Part shown: positions 43,054 to 53,949 of the stretch, piece by piece | How the letters are laid out: the number at the start of each line of letters is the position of its first letter | Numbering within the stretch: the stretch's first letter is position 1 | From: Choricystis sp. odSpoLacu1 | Taxonomy: Eukaryota; Chlorophyta; Trebouxiophyceae | DNA: 64,000 nucleotides | Assembly (NCBI GenBank): GCA_958009055.1 | Contig: OY253649.1 | Coordinates: 806,001-870,000, forward strand | Direction of reading: 5' to 3' | Notes under the pieces: generated by a model | The model's input: only the letters and a program-made list of their open reading frames with translations | What the model was told of the DNA's origin: nothing | Database searches by the model: none | Translations under genes and position numbers: made by a program

Positions 43054-44076
43054 TCACCTCCGCCGCCACCCTACCCAGCACGACGTCCTCCCACAGTACG
43101 CCTCCCACGCCCTCCGCCTCCCCGGCGCGGCCGCAGTGCGTGCCTCCGTCATGCGGGTGACGGCGAGCAGGCAGGAAGTGTTGAGCGCGACGCCTGCAAG
43201 CGGCCACGTGGCCCCCGTCGCAGCCCAGCCGGCCGTCGCCGCCCCCACCCACCATAGCGTCTCCCCCACATAGTTGGGGTGGCGGGACCAGCCCCACACG
43301 CCGGTGGCCAGCACGGCTGTGCGATCGCGGCACGACGTGGAGGCACAGAAGCGGAACAACTGGTTGTCTGCTGCTGCGGCCAGGGCCAGGCCGGCGACAG
43401 CCAGAACGACGGCCAGCGTGTCGGTGACCGGGTGCCACGGGTGGGGCAGTGGGGCGGGCGGGGGCGCAGAGGTGATGAGCTGCCGCCACCACGAACGCTG
43501 CTGCAGCGCGCCGACCCAACTTTCCCTCCAAAACGGTGCCCCTCCACACCGCATCGCCCAAAAGGGGGATGCGATGCCCATCAGCAGAGCGTGCTGGACC
43601 ACGTAGACAGGCACTATTTGAACGAGTGGCCACAGCCTACCCCACGCTTGCGACATCTCTTCATACCTCCAGTCCTCCCTGGCCCCCAGCTTGGCCAGGC
43701 CGCCCTCACGGCGCACATAGTTGTGGGTGAGGCGGGCGGCCCACACCAGGAGCAGGGCCGACCACAGGGTGGCGCGCGGGGTGGTGGTTGTCGCGCACGC
43801 GTGCCGCCAGAACACATCCAGCAGGGGCGGCACCAGGGTCCAGTAGGGGTCGATCAACCATGTGCTGCGCTGTAACACACTCACCACCCATGCCGCGGCA
43901 AAGGAGGCGGCCAGCAGGGCGGCTGCGGACGTGAAGGGGGCGGACGACGCGACCCCCGACGTGAGCCAGGCGCGCGCGAGGGCGGTGGCGGGCAGGGGGG
44001 CGGTTAACAGCAACACATAGTTGGTGATGAGGCGTGCCTGCGATATGGCAGGCACGGCGTGCGAGGAGGACGCCAT
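43054..44076 (-). CDS. DUF1295 steroid-reductase-like membrane protein
   Basis: ATG at 44076, TGA at 43054, single exon, 340 residues with about seven hydrophobic helices. Typical family text: STWLIDPYWTLVPPLLDVFW, LTHNYVRREGGL, EDWRYEEMSQAWG, and the conserved NADPH-site motif ATGVWGWSRHPNYVGETLWW, ending EAYCGRTSCWVGW. DUF1295 proteins share the membrane fold of 3-oxo-5-alpha-steroid 4-dehydrogenases and ICMT; substrates are mostly unknown. The stop lies inside a perfect splice donor (AG|GTGAGA), so the C-terminus may instead be spliced into sequence at 42941. Divergent from the CTL gene with 141 bp between starts. Confidence 0.8.
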   Translation of the reverse strand: MASSSHAVPAISQARLITNYVLLLTAPLPATALARAWLTSGVASSAPFTSAAALLAASFAAAWVVSVLQRSTWLIDPYWTLVPPLLDVFWRHACATTTTPRATLWSALLLVWAARLTHNYVRREGGLAKLGAREDWRYEEMSQAWGRLWPLVQIVPVYVVQHALLMGIASPFWAMRCGGAPFWRESWVGALQQRSWWRQLITSAPPPAPLPHPWHPVTDTLAVVLAVAGLALAAAADNQLFRFCASTSCRDRTAVLATGVWGWSRHPNYVGETLWWVGAATAGWAATGATWPLAGVALNTSCLLAVTRMTEARTAAAPGRRRAWEAYCGRTSCWVGWRRR

Positions 44077-44217
44077 TTCGGCGGGGCTCGCGCTGGTCGA
44101 AAGTTGATGTGGCTTGTGTTTCGGGCATGCGAGATAAAAAACACACCTTCCTCTCCCTTTTCTTCACGCGCCCCTCCGTCGCAGTCCCACTCGCGACACA
44201 CACACGCTCGCTCCATC
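44077..44217. promoter_or_regulatory. Divergent promoter, DUF1295 / CTL
   Basis: 141 bp between opposed ATGs, with GATAAAAAACAC near 44131. Both flanking products are membrane proteins. Confidence 0.45.
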
Positions 44218-45936
44218 ATGGCCGACGTCCTCACTCCCCTGCTGGACGCCGCGGGCGACGGCTACTACCGCGCCGGCCGCCGCGCGCGCACCGACAGCGC
44301 GTGGCGCGTCGCGCTGCTGGCCACGCTCGCGGCCGCCACCGTGCTGGGTGGCTACGCCGCGGTGCACATGTGAGTGTTTAGAGGAGGAGGGCGTGGGAGG
44401 CTGGGTGTCTGAGGGGGCGGGTTTCACGGCGGCACGCCCGTTAGTCGCAGCACCGTTTGAGAGAGGGGCGCCGTCGACGGCGCCCCTCCCTCCCTCTCTC
44501 CCCGCAGCAACCCCGACTTTGTCCGCCTCGTGACCGACCCTTCATTTGCGTCCGACGCGTCCCACTGCGCATCACCGCATGACCTGGCCGCCACCCTGGC
44601 CAAACGCCCCCCTCCCCCCGACGCCGCCACGATCCACCGCGTCGTCACCACCGCCGTCGCGGCTGCTGCCGCCTCCCTCGCTGCCGGCGCCGCCCTGGCC
44701 ACCGCCGCCCTGGTCGGCCTGCGCGCCCGCCCGGCTGCCTTCGTCGTGGCCGCCGTCGCGGCCCAAGTCTCCCTCCCCGCGTCGGGCGCCGCCCTGGCCG
44801 CCGTCAACGGGCTGCCTGCGGGGTTCTCCCTGTCCCTCCTCCTCGCCGCTGCGTCAACTGCCCTGGTCGCGTGGATCTGGCGCGACCAACTGCAACTGTG
44901 CGGCCGCCTGCTGGGCGTGGCGGCCGCCTCCCTGGCCGCCACCCCCTCCCTGGTGGGCGTGTCAGTCGGCATCACGCTCGTCGGCGGCGCGGCGGGCGGT
45001 CTCTTTGCCCTGCTCGCGGCCGCGGGCGCCGCCAACGGTGTGTTGGTGCCGGCTGTGGGCGCCCCTGCTGACGCCCCAGCCTGCGTGTGGCAACCGGCCC
45101 CGGTGGGTGTGGCCGCCGCCGCGCTGTGCGCGCTGGCCGCCGCGTGGACGATCGCGACCGTCGCCGCGCTGCGCACGTTTGTCGCTGCTGGCGCCACCGC
45201 TCAGTGGTTTGCGGCCCCGCGCGGCACCCGCCGCGTCGTGGGCGCCGCCCAAACCTCCTTCGCCGCGGGCGCGGGCCCCCAGCTGGGCACGTGCGCCGCC
45301 GCGGGCGCGGTCACGGTGGCGGCGGACGCGGTGCGGAGCGCGGTCGACGCGGCCACCACGCGCGAAGACGGCGCCCCCGCCGGCCTGCTCGCCGCCCTCT
45401 TCTCCGGCGCCGCCCGCGCTGCCCTCGCTCTGCTGGAGTACTTGACCCGGTTTGCGCTGGTCGCAGCCGCCATCAGTGGGCAGCCGCTGCTCGCCTCGGG
45501 CAAGGCCGCTACCACGCTCCTGCGCCGCGTCGCGCTCTCCGCGGTCGCCGTCTGGTACGTCCCCCCCCTCGTCCTGCACACGGCGGCCGGGGCGGCGGCT
45601 GTTGTGTGGGGTGGGGTCGTGGCCGCGGTTGTCAAGGGGTCGGTCGCGACTCCCAGCGCCCCCAGCGCACACCTCGCGGTCGGCGCGGCCGCGGGCGGCG
45701 CGCTGTTTGTGACGCTGAATTACGCCGCCTCGATCTTGCTCTCCGTCGTGGAGGCTCTCTTCTTCCTGTTTGCTATGGACCGGGCGGCGGGCGTCGCCAC
45801 GCGGGAGGACGTTGCGTCCGTGCTCCTCGACGTGCCGTGCGGCGTGATGAGCAACGGTGACGGCACTCAAAGCGGCAAGCGCGTGCCGCCGTCCGTGCTG
45901 GACGCGGTGCACGACGCGGCGGGCACGGGCGTGTGA
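44218..45936 (+). CDS. Choline-transporter-like (CTL/SLC44/PNS1) protein
   Basis: Exons 44218-44369 and 44508-45936 join AT|C in phase, 526 residues. About ten transmembrane helices are visible. Family markers in the second half: GAAQTSFAAGAGPQLGTCAA, LEYLTRFALVAAAISGQPLL and FFLFAMDRAAGVATREDVAS. The CTL family includes SLC44 choline transporters and yeast Pns1; several move choline or ethanolamine and serve phospholipid synthesis, others are uncharacterised. The C-terminus ends with a polar SGKRVPPSVLDAVHDA tail. A 57-bp tandem duplication starts 8 bp after the stop. Confidence 0.75.
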
Positions 45937-45944
45937 TAATGTGT

Positions 45945-46060
45945 ATGAGTTTTTCTTTAGCGCTCTCTGGGTGGGGAGCTGGGCCAACGCTGCGCTTTTT
46001 GATGAGTTTTTCTTTAGCGCTCTCTGGGTGGGGAGCTGGGCCAACGCTGCGCTTTTTGAT
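45945..46060. repeat. 57-bp exact tandem duplication (two copies)
   Basis: 45945-46001 and 46002-46058 are identical, beginning ATGAGTTTTTCTTTAGCG and ending CTGCGCTTTTTG. It lies in the presumed 3' untranslated region of the CTL gene. The absence of any difference suggests a recent event. Confidence 0.95.
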
Positions 46061-46249
46061 TTGTTGTTTTGTGAGTTTGATACAACAAATAACAGGAAAG
46101 CTCTCTCACACGACAAGGTGTGTGGGAAGGGAGGTGGGGGAGAGGAGGAGGAGTCACGGCGAGAGGACAGAGGGCATACACGTTACCAAAAACTCACCCT
46201 CCCTCTCCCCCACTGCCCCAGGGCCCACCGCCTCCCTCCCCCTCCACCA

Positions 46250-46970
46250 CTAGTGGATCACTTTCCACACCTCCTCCACCAGCGCCGCCCCCCCCGCCTC
46301 AATGTCCAGCCGCGCCAGCCCTTTCGCCCCATCAAACGTGGCCTGAAACCGTCCCTCCGGCGCGTTGACGTTGACGTGCAGCCGGGCGACGTGCGCGTGC
46401 AGGCTCAGCTCGTGCAGCAGTCTGGGCTCCTCCGCCGCGGCGACCGCCTTGGCGCGCGCGATGGCGGCGCCGGCGGCTGCCTCGTCATTGGCGGCCGCGT
46501 CGGCCGCTTTGCGCAGGCGGGACGCGTCGGCGCGCATCGAGGCGACGTTCTCGCGCTCGGACGCCAGGGCGGCCGACGCGGCCGCCACGCGGTCGGCGTG
46601 GCCGTCGGCAGAGGCAGGGGGGCGAGCGTCGGCGGCGGCGGCGTCGACGCGCTTGGAGAGAGCTGAAGGAGGGTGGGTTGGGGGTGGGTCGGCGCGGCGC
46701 GCGCATGGACCGCGTTTTTTGCCCCTCCGCCCGCACTCTCCACTGTGCCTCCCAGCCCGCGTAACGATGGTGCGGTCACATTGCGTCCACCATCTCTCAC
46801 ACACACGCACCCTCCACCGCTGCCCGCACGTCGGCTTCGCGCGCCTCCACGGTCGCGCGCAAATCGCGCGCGCGCGCGGCCGCCGCCGCCGCGCGCGCCG
46901 CGTCGTCGGACGCTTCGTACGCGGCGCGCAGCTCGGTGGCGAGCTCGACGTGCTCGGCGAAGGGGTCCAT
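46250..46970 (-). CDS. SPC24: Kinetochore protein SPC24 (plant MUN type)
   Basis: Exons 46970-46811 and 46662-46250 (TAG) join G|CT in phase, 190 residues. The first 130 residues are a heptad-rich coiled coil (LATELRAAYEASDDAARA, ASERENVASMRADASRLR). The C-terminal globular part reads EPRLLHELSLHAHVARLHV and ends EAGGAALVEEVWKVIH, which follows the plant SPC24/MUN pattern ('KLSMYASVT....NIWKII'). SPC24 pairs with SPC25 and anchors the NDC80 complex at the inner kinetochore. The size matches. Assignment depends on the short C-terminal pattern plus the coiled coil. Confidence 0.6.
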
Positions 46971-47656
46971 TCGTTGAAACAGGCGTGGAATGGCGGGGAC
47001 AAAAAAGGAGGAAAAGGTGTGACTTCGTTCTTCTGCCCGCCGCTAGTATTCACCCCCGCCCGCTTCTTGCGAGTCTCTCACGATGTGGCGCCACTCTTCC
47101 CTACAAAGTGAAAAGAAAAAAGTACTGATAGTATGGCGCTGGAAAACAAAAAAAGGTGTGCCCGCCCCACACACGCTCTCGCTCTCACTCTCTCTCTCTC
47201 GGCCGCGTAAGCTCGCCCCGCGCGGGCGGCGAGTTTAAATCTTGGGGAAGGCGACGCGTGTGGCGCACGCAAAATCAAAGAAAACAGAAGGGGGGGGGGG
47301 GGGCAACGAAAAAGAAATAAAAGTTGGGGAAACGGGAGAAAAAAAGGAAACGCGGGCGCCACGGTGAGGGGGAACTGTTGCCCCATCACACGGACGCCCT
47401 CGCTTGGGGGGGAAGGGGGGGGCAAATGCAGGATGTACGTCGTGTGTTTTGGGGGTTTCACACACCGGGACGTGCAATGAAAAAAGTCAGCAGACGCGGA
47501 CCAGAGCGGGTGGCCCCCGCGCTCACGGCACAGCCGTGTGTTCGTTTGCGCGCGGAGTGCCCCTCGTGCCTTGGTGTGCGGTGTGCCAGCAGTGTTTGTG
47601 TGTGTGTCGTCACGCAGTTGTTTGCTGAAACAGTCTCATCGCGTTTTCCCTCTCTT
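46971..47656. other. Intergenic region, desaturase to SPC24
   Basis: 686 bp between two same-strand genes; relatively AT-rich with A tracts, a 14-G run near 47290 and GA/CT repeats. No gene, tRNA or conserved structure recognised. Confidence 0.45.
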
Positions 47657-48784
47657 TCACGCCACCTTCCCGTCCTCGGGCAACCGGTTGGCCCGCGCAA
47701 ACGTGCCCAGGTCGTTGAACCGCACCCCGTTGGCCCGCATGACGGGCAGCACGGTCGGCGCAATCGCCTGCCGAATGTAAAACGTGTCCCGCACAACAAA
47801 ATGGTGGATCGCGTGCGTGCCGCCAAAGTTGAAGCAAAACGCTTGGAAGGGGGCGAGCAGGGGCGTCGTCAACACTTGGGTCTGGTTGAGCACGTCCCCG
47901 CGCCCGATGCCGACGTAGTGCACGTTGGAGGAGATGAAGTGGAGGCAGAAGGTGCGGAGGAAGTTGGGGGCGCCAAAGGCGGCGGCATAGATGCGAGCGA
48001 AGGCGGCGACACCACCGCCACCCAGCACGCCCGGCGCGCCAAACAAAGCCACGCCCGCCGCCGTCGCAGCCGCGTCCACCAACGCCGCATACCAGATGCC
48101 GTAGTGAATGACGCCGCCCGGGACGTAGCCCCCCGCGTTGGCGATCAGCATGCGGGAGCGCGCGGCCAGAAACCCTGCCGGGTTGACACAGGGGTCAGCC
48201 TCCGGCACCGTCCGCACATAGTCCCTCAACTCACGCAACGACGCCATGGGGCGCAGCATGACGGCCAGCGCGTTGTCCCCCGTCAGCAGCAGGCGGACCA
48301 GGGACCAGGGTTGACCGTTGGTGATGGCGCGCTCCTCGAGGTCGGCCTTGGTCCCCGACGCGACGTGGTGGTTGATGTGCAGCTTGCGCCGGGACCACGG
48401 GTTGATGGTGGACAGCCGGCACGTGTAGACGGCGGCCAGGGCGGCGTTGACGGCGGCCGGGCCGCAGCGGCGCAGAAAGTAGCAGCCGTGGATGAGGTCG
48501 TGCTCAACCTCGTGCAGAATCGACTGAACAAAGGCAGCAATCAAAATGGAAGGCAGCCACCCAATCGCCCCCCTCGCAAACGCCACAGCCACGCCCACGT
48601 TGATGGCGATGCCGCCCAGGATCAGCGCCAGGCCGATGGCGTCTTGCGCGGGTTCGAGCCAGGGGTGGCGCGACCGCAGGTCGTCTCCCGCGGCCACGAT
48701 CGCTTTCCGAATCGCGCGCACGCGTGCGCGGGCGTCGGCGTCGCCCGCGTGAGCGCCCGAGGGGGCGACGGGCAGGTCGATGCC

Positions 48785-48816
<32 letters not shown>

Positions 48817-49486
48817 AGCCGTCGTCGGAGCCTGGGGCACGGCGGCGGATGGCGGCGATGCGGATGCCGTCGTCGGTCACGCGGCGGGCGTCGTCGTCAT
48901 CGTCGTCAGAGGCAGCCGAGTCGTAGAAGATGGACGTGATGGCGGCGTCATTGTAGATGGCACGCAGGCCCAGGTAGATGGGCTTGGCCAGGGGGATGGG
49001 GTGCTGCTTGGTCGCGGGGGCAGCCGCGGGCGGGGCGGGGGTGGTGGCGGCCTGTGGTGTGTGTGGGGGGGGGGGGGTGGGGGGGCGAGGGGTGAGTGGC
49101 AGACAGCAGAGGGTGTGGACAAGGGGAGGGCACAGCCAACCGCCAACCGCGGCCGTCGTTTTTTCCCAGGGTCGGTTGGGCGCGACGCGGCGGCAGCGCC
49201 CGGGGCGCGGCGCGCGCTGCGGTCCGCAGAGGGCCGCCTCGCTCCATTGGGTGCAGCCACCACGCGCCTTCCCTTGGCGGACCCCTGCTGGAGCGCGTCC
49301 CGCCCCGGCAAGCGGGCGAGTGCACACTCCGACCCAGTTGTGAGGCGTCGCATCCCGACGCGCGGGGCGGGGTCGGGCGGGGGGTGCAGCAGCGCGCGCA
49401 CCGCAAGACCCGCGCCGCGGGGGCCCATCCCGCGCCGCGGGGCGGGGCGCAGGGCGTCGCCACCCTCTCTCTGGGTGCCTTACCAT
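47657..49486 (-). CDS. Fatty-acid-desaturase-like membrane di-iron enzyme
   Basis: Exon 1 is apparently just the ATG (49486-49484) followed by GTAAGG; exon 2 is 49051-47657, TGA, giving 465 residues starting MAATTPAPPAAAPATK. Three histidine boxes in order: LHEVEHDLIHGCYF (residues about 185-200), RRKLHINHHVASG and THAIHHFVV. Hydrophobic pairs separate them (AIGLALILGGIAINVGVAVA; GWLPSILIAAFVQSIL). This is the membrane desaturase/hydroxylase superfamily with a di-iron centre. The first box has two extra His, and the third lacks the Q of front-end desaturases, so substrate (fatty acid, sterol or alkane) cannot be set. A 30-residue acidic insert (ASDDDDDDARR) precedes the first helix. Confidence 0.7.
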
Positions 49487-49692
49487 GTGCACGAGTCCGC
49501 CACAGGCGCCGGGGATAGTGAGACGGGGCAGGAAGGTGCCGCGGGGGGAGAATTGGGATGGATTGTGTTTCAAAACGACTCCCTGCACCTTTTTTTCTGC
49601 TTCCCTCCCTCTTTCCGCCTTTCCGTCAGTTGGCCCGCCGAAAAAAACCGGCTATACTACAAGTCTAACACGTATAACGCCACCCCAGGGTG

Positions 49693-51649
49693 TCACCCTC
49701 CCCCCACCCTCGCCAACACGGCCATCAGCCGCGCGTGCCGCGCGGCTGCAGCGACGTGGCTCGCTGTGTGCGCGCCGGGCGACAGCCACCCCCGCCCGCC
49801 GGCTGCAGCGGCTTCAGTGGCGGCTGAGGCTGTGCCTAATGCCACTAAATCGACCACCACGGCCTGCAGCGTGGCGGCTGGGTCGGGAGGAGGGGCCGCG
49901 CCGGCCGTGGCGGTGGCCAGCAGCATCACAGAGACTGCCCGCGCGGTCCCCGCCTCCCCGTCCGCCAGCGGCCGCCCCGCCGACCGCGGCGCGGGTGGGA
50001 AGATGATGGTGGCCCGTGGTGCGGTGTCGCCTGCCGCCTCTGTCACCAGCAGGGGGCCGTGGCTGTGGGTGTCGCCACAGCCACCGTCGACAGCGCTGGC
50101 AAGCGCGAGCGGGGGGTCCAGCGATACCGCCACCGCGGCCACGCCCGCCGCCCCCACCACGCGGCGAGCCAACAGGGCTTGCCAGGCCGCGGTTTCGGAG
50201 GGGGAGGGGTCGCCCACGCGGGCCACGACGATGGTGGTGGGCGCGCGGTGGGGCGCGACCGCCGCAGCTGCGGCCGCCGACTTGATGCGCGCGGTGGCGG
50301 CCAGCACGGCGGCGGGCAGTGGGTCGATTGCAGAGTCTGAGCTGCCGTCGGTCAACGCCGGCGCGTCCACGATGGCGGTGGAGAGGTAGCCGCCCGCCGC
50401 GTCGGTCCACGCGGCGGCGGCGCGCCCGTCCCCCAGGGGCACGTACGCCGCGTGCAGCGCAGGAGGAGGGGTGGAGTCATCATCAGCATCACCCCATCCT
50501 CCTCCACCCACCCCCACCAACGGATCGTGCGCCAGGCTGGGCGGCGGCAGCGGCGGGCGGCGCCCGTCGGCGCCGCGCGGCGGCGGCCGCCGCGACGGCG
50601 GGCGGGGGCGCAGCCGGCAGTACCCTGCAAACGCGAGAGCACGCGCAGTGCCAGACCTCTCATCGGTCAGCAGGGACGGGGGCAGGGGGGCCAGGGTGGC
50701 GGCCGCGACCGCGCGGCCGGCCGCGGTGCGTGGCGGCGCGGCCTCCGCGAGCGTGCGTGCGGCGGCCGCGAGCCCCTCCACCATGGCATCCAGGCCGTCG
50801 CCATCGCACGCTACGTACACTAGCAGCCCTCCCTCGGGCTCGCCATCCACCGACACGGGCGGCGGGCGGGGGCGGGGGCGGGACGACGCGAGCCGGCGCG
50901 CGAGCGCAGCAGCCGCAGTCGCGACGCTCTCGCCGCGCGACGGGTCGAACGTCACCACGCCGCGCGGGGGCGCCCCGGGCGCGGGCGCGTGCGTGCCCAG
51001 TCTGGAGGTCGCCCAGTGGGCCGACACGGAGGCCAGTAGGCGGGCGCCAGCGTCGGCGAGGCGGGTGGGGACGAGGAGGGCGAACGCCGCTGCTTTCGGA
51101 GGGCCGGCCGGTTCAAACGGGGCAGCGTCCCACAGCCCCACAACAGACGGGGACGCCTCCAGCCAGTCGCCCTGATATCCCACCATTACGGTAGGTGGAG
51201 GCAGGCGGGTGAGGGTGACGGGGGTAGCTGTACGGAGGGGGGGGGGCGCCGGCAACAGCCGCGTCGACCCAGCGTGGCGCGCTGTGCGCGGCGGGGTGCG
51301 CGCCCCCCCCCAACGCTGCCTTCGGTCGTCCACCACCGCCACCACCTACGCCACCCGCATCCCCACCCCCCGCGGGCGCCACCGTCAGAACGGGCCAGCC
51401 GTCGTGGGAGGAGAGGGCGGGGAGGCCTGGGTCGAAAGAAGGGCCAAGCGCGAGGGACGCGGCCAGCGACGCTGCTGCGTCGGGCCTGCGCCGTTTCCTG
51501 CCACGTGCGTCGCCGTGGGGCGAGTCATCGTCCAGGCCGGGCGTGGGCGTGGCGGCGGGCCAGGGCCAGGGCGAGTCGGCCGCGGCGGGGGTCGGCGCCG
51601 ACGGGGGGGGCGGCGCCTCGTAGGCTGGGAACGGGGGGGGCGCCGCCAT
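49693..51649 (-). CDS. MED13: Compact Mediator subunit 13 (MED13)
   Basis: ATG at 51649, TGA at 49693, about 652 residues. The diagnostic MED13 C-terminal stretch is present: PTVMVGYQGDWLEASPSVVG, LWDAAPFEPAGPPKAAAFAL and RLADAGARLLASVSAHWATS. Further on are GGLLVYVACDGDG, HAAYVPLGDGRAAAAW, PTTIVVARVGDPSPSETAAW (MID/PIWI-like lobe) and the terminus RHARLMAVLARVGGG. MED13 links the CDK8 kinase module to core Mediator. It is usually 1500-2200 residues; here only the C-terminal MedPIWI part and a Pro-rich N-terminus (MAAPPPFPAYEAPPPP) are found, with a KRRR basic motif. The frame shifts in a 10-G/C run at 51237-51246. An upstream part could exist elsewhere only if the start is misjudged. Confidence 0.75.
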
Positions 51650-51971
51650 CGGCAGGTTGTGCGTGTGTGCGACTGGGTTATGCCATGCTGGTACGGGGCG
51701 TGCGTGGTGTGAGGCGCGCGGGGATGTGCCAAAGAGAGAGTGAAGGCAATGCCTTTTTTCATTCGACCGTCGTCTTTCTCTTCTCTCACCCATAACCGCC
51801 CCTCCCCAGCGCACGGTGACGCGGCGCAACGCGTGCCTGGTGGACCGCTCACTTGGCCTGGGCCTTTCTTCCTTCCCCCTGCCTCGCCTGAGTGGCGCCC
51901 AGGGGGCAGACACGGCGGCCTGCGCTCCCCGCCCTGCTTCGTTGCAAAAACTGCCACCCCCACAAAACGCC
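51650..51971. promoter_or_regulatory. Divergent promoter, MED13 / WRKY
   Basis: 322 bp between opposed ATGs. A GCATGGCATAACCC block lies near the MED13 side. Contains CTGGTGGACCGC near 51838 (GC-rich). No W-box pair (TTGACC) is obvious. Confidence 0.4.
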
Positions 51972-53303
51972 ATGGTCCTCACTCCTCCCCGCTTCGCCGC
52001 AGGCGACGACCTCCAGTTTTCGTCGCCCGTGCTGCTGTTCGGGTGTGCGCACCCCCCCGCCGACCCCGGCGCCGCCAGCCGCGACACGCGCGCCGCCGCG
52101 CGCGGCGCACACTGTCTGGCGACCCCGCCCCCACGCACAGCGGGGACGACGCGGGCGGGTGGGCCAAGGTGAGAGAGAGAGAGGAGTGGCGCGTGTGCGT
52201 TGGATCGCTCAAGTGTATGCTCTCTCTTACGGTGGCGTCTTTGAGCGGGAGGAGGCGTTCCACTCCTGCCTCTTTGCATGTTTGCCTCTTTAATCCACCT
52301 CTCAACTATTCACCCGCCCGACCCTCCCCACCCACCTCCCCACCCACCTCCCCAGCCCCGCCACCCCCAGCCGTGCCTGCTCTCGCCTCCCGACTTCCTG
52401 CACCCCGCGTCCCCGCCCTCCCTGCGGCGGCCGCCTCGCCCAGCCACCGCGCTGCGCGCGCCGTGCGAGACGCGCGGTGGTCAGCCGCGCCCACCCCCCC
52501 CGCCCCTGGTGGCGGCCGCGCACGAGGTGCAGTCGCCGCCCGGCGTGCTGCTGCCCATCCCGGACGAACTGCACAGGCGGCGGCGCCCGGGTGGGGCGCG
52601 GGCGGGGCTGCCGCCGCCGCCCCCGCCCTCGCTGCGTGGAGTGAGCAGCGACGACGGTGGCGACGCGACGCCGCCGCCTCCGGCCTCCAAACGCGTCAAA
52701 CGACAGGTCAAGGAGGTGGCGACGCCTGCGACCGAGCGCCAGCAGCCGGACGCCTCGACGTCGACCGTGGTCGCGCGGCCGCCCGGCGACGATCGCCCCC
52801 CTCCCGACGGCCACCGCTGGCGCAAGTATGGCCAGAAACGGGTATCGGGGTGCCCGTACCCTCGGTCGTACTATCGGTGAGTGTGTGTGGGTTGTGGGTT
52901 GTGTGTGTCTGTGTTGTGGGCGGAGTGGGGTGTTTCTTTTTTCCTCCCCTCCAACCACCTCGCCCTTCCACTCAGCTGTACCACCATCACCTGCCCCGCC
53001 CGCAAGCACGTGCAACGATCCGACGACGGCGCCGCCCTGGTGACCACGTACGACGGCGTCCACACCCATCCGCCGGGCGCGGAGCCCGCGGCGCCCGCGC
53101 CGCGCGCCGCCCCTGCCGCGCCGCGTGCCGTCGCCCCCAAACCAGCGCCCACGCGCCCCCGCCCCCGCGCCCCCGCCTTCCACCACCACCACCACCTCCA
53201 CCGCCGCCCGGCGGGCGGCCATGGTGGCCTTTCTGGACACGGGCGGGCGGCGCGGGGCGGGCCGCGTCGGGGGGCTGCCGCCGCCGCTGCTGCCGCTGCT
53301 TGA
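51972..53303 (+). CDS. Single-domain WRKY transcription factor
   Basis: Exon 1 begins at ATG 51972 (MVLTPPRFAAGDDLQFSSPV) and ends at 52168; exon 2 runs from about 52356 or 52371 to 52876; exon 3 is 52976-53303. The DNA-binding domain is DGHRWRKYGQKRVSGCPYPR followed by SYYRCTTITCPARKHVQRSD, with intact WRKYGQK and a CX4CX22HXH zinc finger closing in THTHP-like VHTHP. The domain is interrupted by an intron after SYYR, the position seen in many plant WRKY genes. A basic KRVKRQVKEV stretch precedes it. Chlorophyte WRKYs often have two domains; here only one is found. Exon 1 phase requires a one-base correction around 52085-52130. Alternatively exon 1 is in a different frame. Confidence 0.85.
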
Positions 53304-53454
53304 CCTGGGGGCGGCGTCGCCGCCCGCGCCCCGGCGGTCGCCCCGATTTTGATGGAGAGTGTGGAGAGAGAGAGAAGATAATGGAGACAAACTGAAACTC
53401 ACTTGCAGTTTTTTCTTTGAACAGACCCACACCAAAAAAACAGACCACCTTGCA

Positions 53455-53949
53455 TCACGCGTCGCCGTCGCCAGCCTCCACCTTCCTCTCCTCCGCCTCC
53501 CTTAACGACCGGCGCAACCCAATGACGATCATGAGGTTGGTCAACGTCAGCAGCGACTCTGCGCCCCCGTGAATCACGTCCACGTCAGCCAGAATCTTGT
53601 GCAGCACCAGCTTGCAGTACACGCCGGCTGGAATCGACGCAAACACAAAGACGAGCAGGAAGCGGAAGCCAAAGTTGAGGAGGGGGGTGAGGCCGGCGGC
53701 GCGCGGGATGCGGGCGAGCGCATACAAAAACACGAGATAAGGTAACAGGGACGCCGCAAACAGGTTGGAGGCCAGGGCTTGGGAGTCGACACCGTCCAGG
53801 GACGTGCCCCACGCCAGTTCGAACGGGGTGGCGTGGGGAGGAGGTGGTGTGCGCCGCGGGGAGGAGCGCGGGCGGGCGGACCGCGCGGTCGGGCGCAGGG
53901 GCGCGCGGGGTGGCACCACAGCGGGTATGGTCGCTGACGCCAGGCGCAT
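53455..53949 (-). CDS. Chloroplast DUF3593 membrane protein
   Basis: ATG at 53949, TGA at 53455, 164 residues. A transit peptide (MRLASATIPAVVPPRAPLRP) leads to the cyanobacterial-type DUF3593 core: ASNLFAASLLPYLVFLYALA, GFRFLLVFVFASIPAGVYCK and DVIHGGAESLLTLTNLMIVI followed by GLRRSLRE. Three membrane helices. DUF3593 proteins are conserved in cyanobacteria and plastids; their role is unknown. Divergent from the mitochondrial OSCP gene with 158 bp between starts. Confidence 0.8.
   Translation of the reverse strand: MRLASATIPAVVPPRAPLRPTARSARPRSSPRRTPPPPHATPFELAWGTSLDGVDSQALASNLFAASLLPYLVFLYALARIPRAAGLTPLLNFGFRFLLVFVFASIPAGVYCKLVLHKILADVDVIHGGAESLLTLTNLMIVIGLRRSLREAEERKVEAGDGDA

Noticed and set aside
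48640..48680. GGTTCGAGCC, resembling a tRNA T-loop
   Set aside because: It lies inside the desaturase coding sequence and no acceptor stem or anticodon arm can be paired around it.
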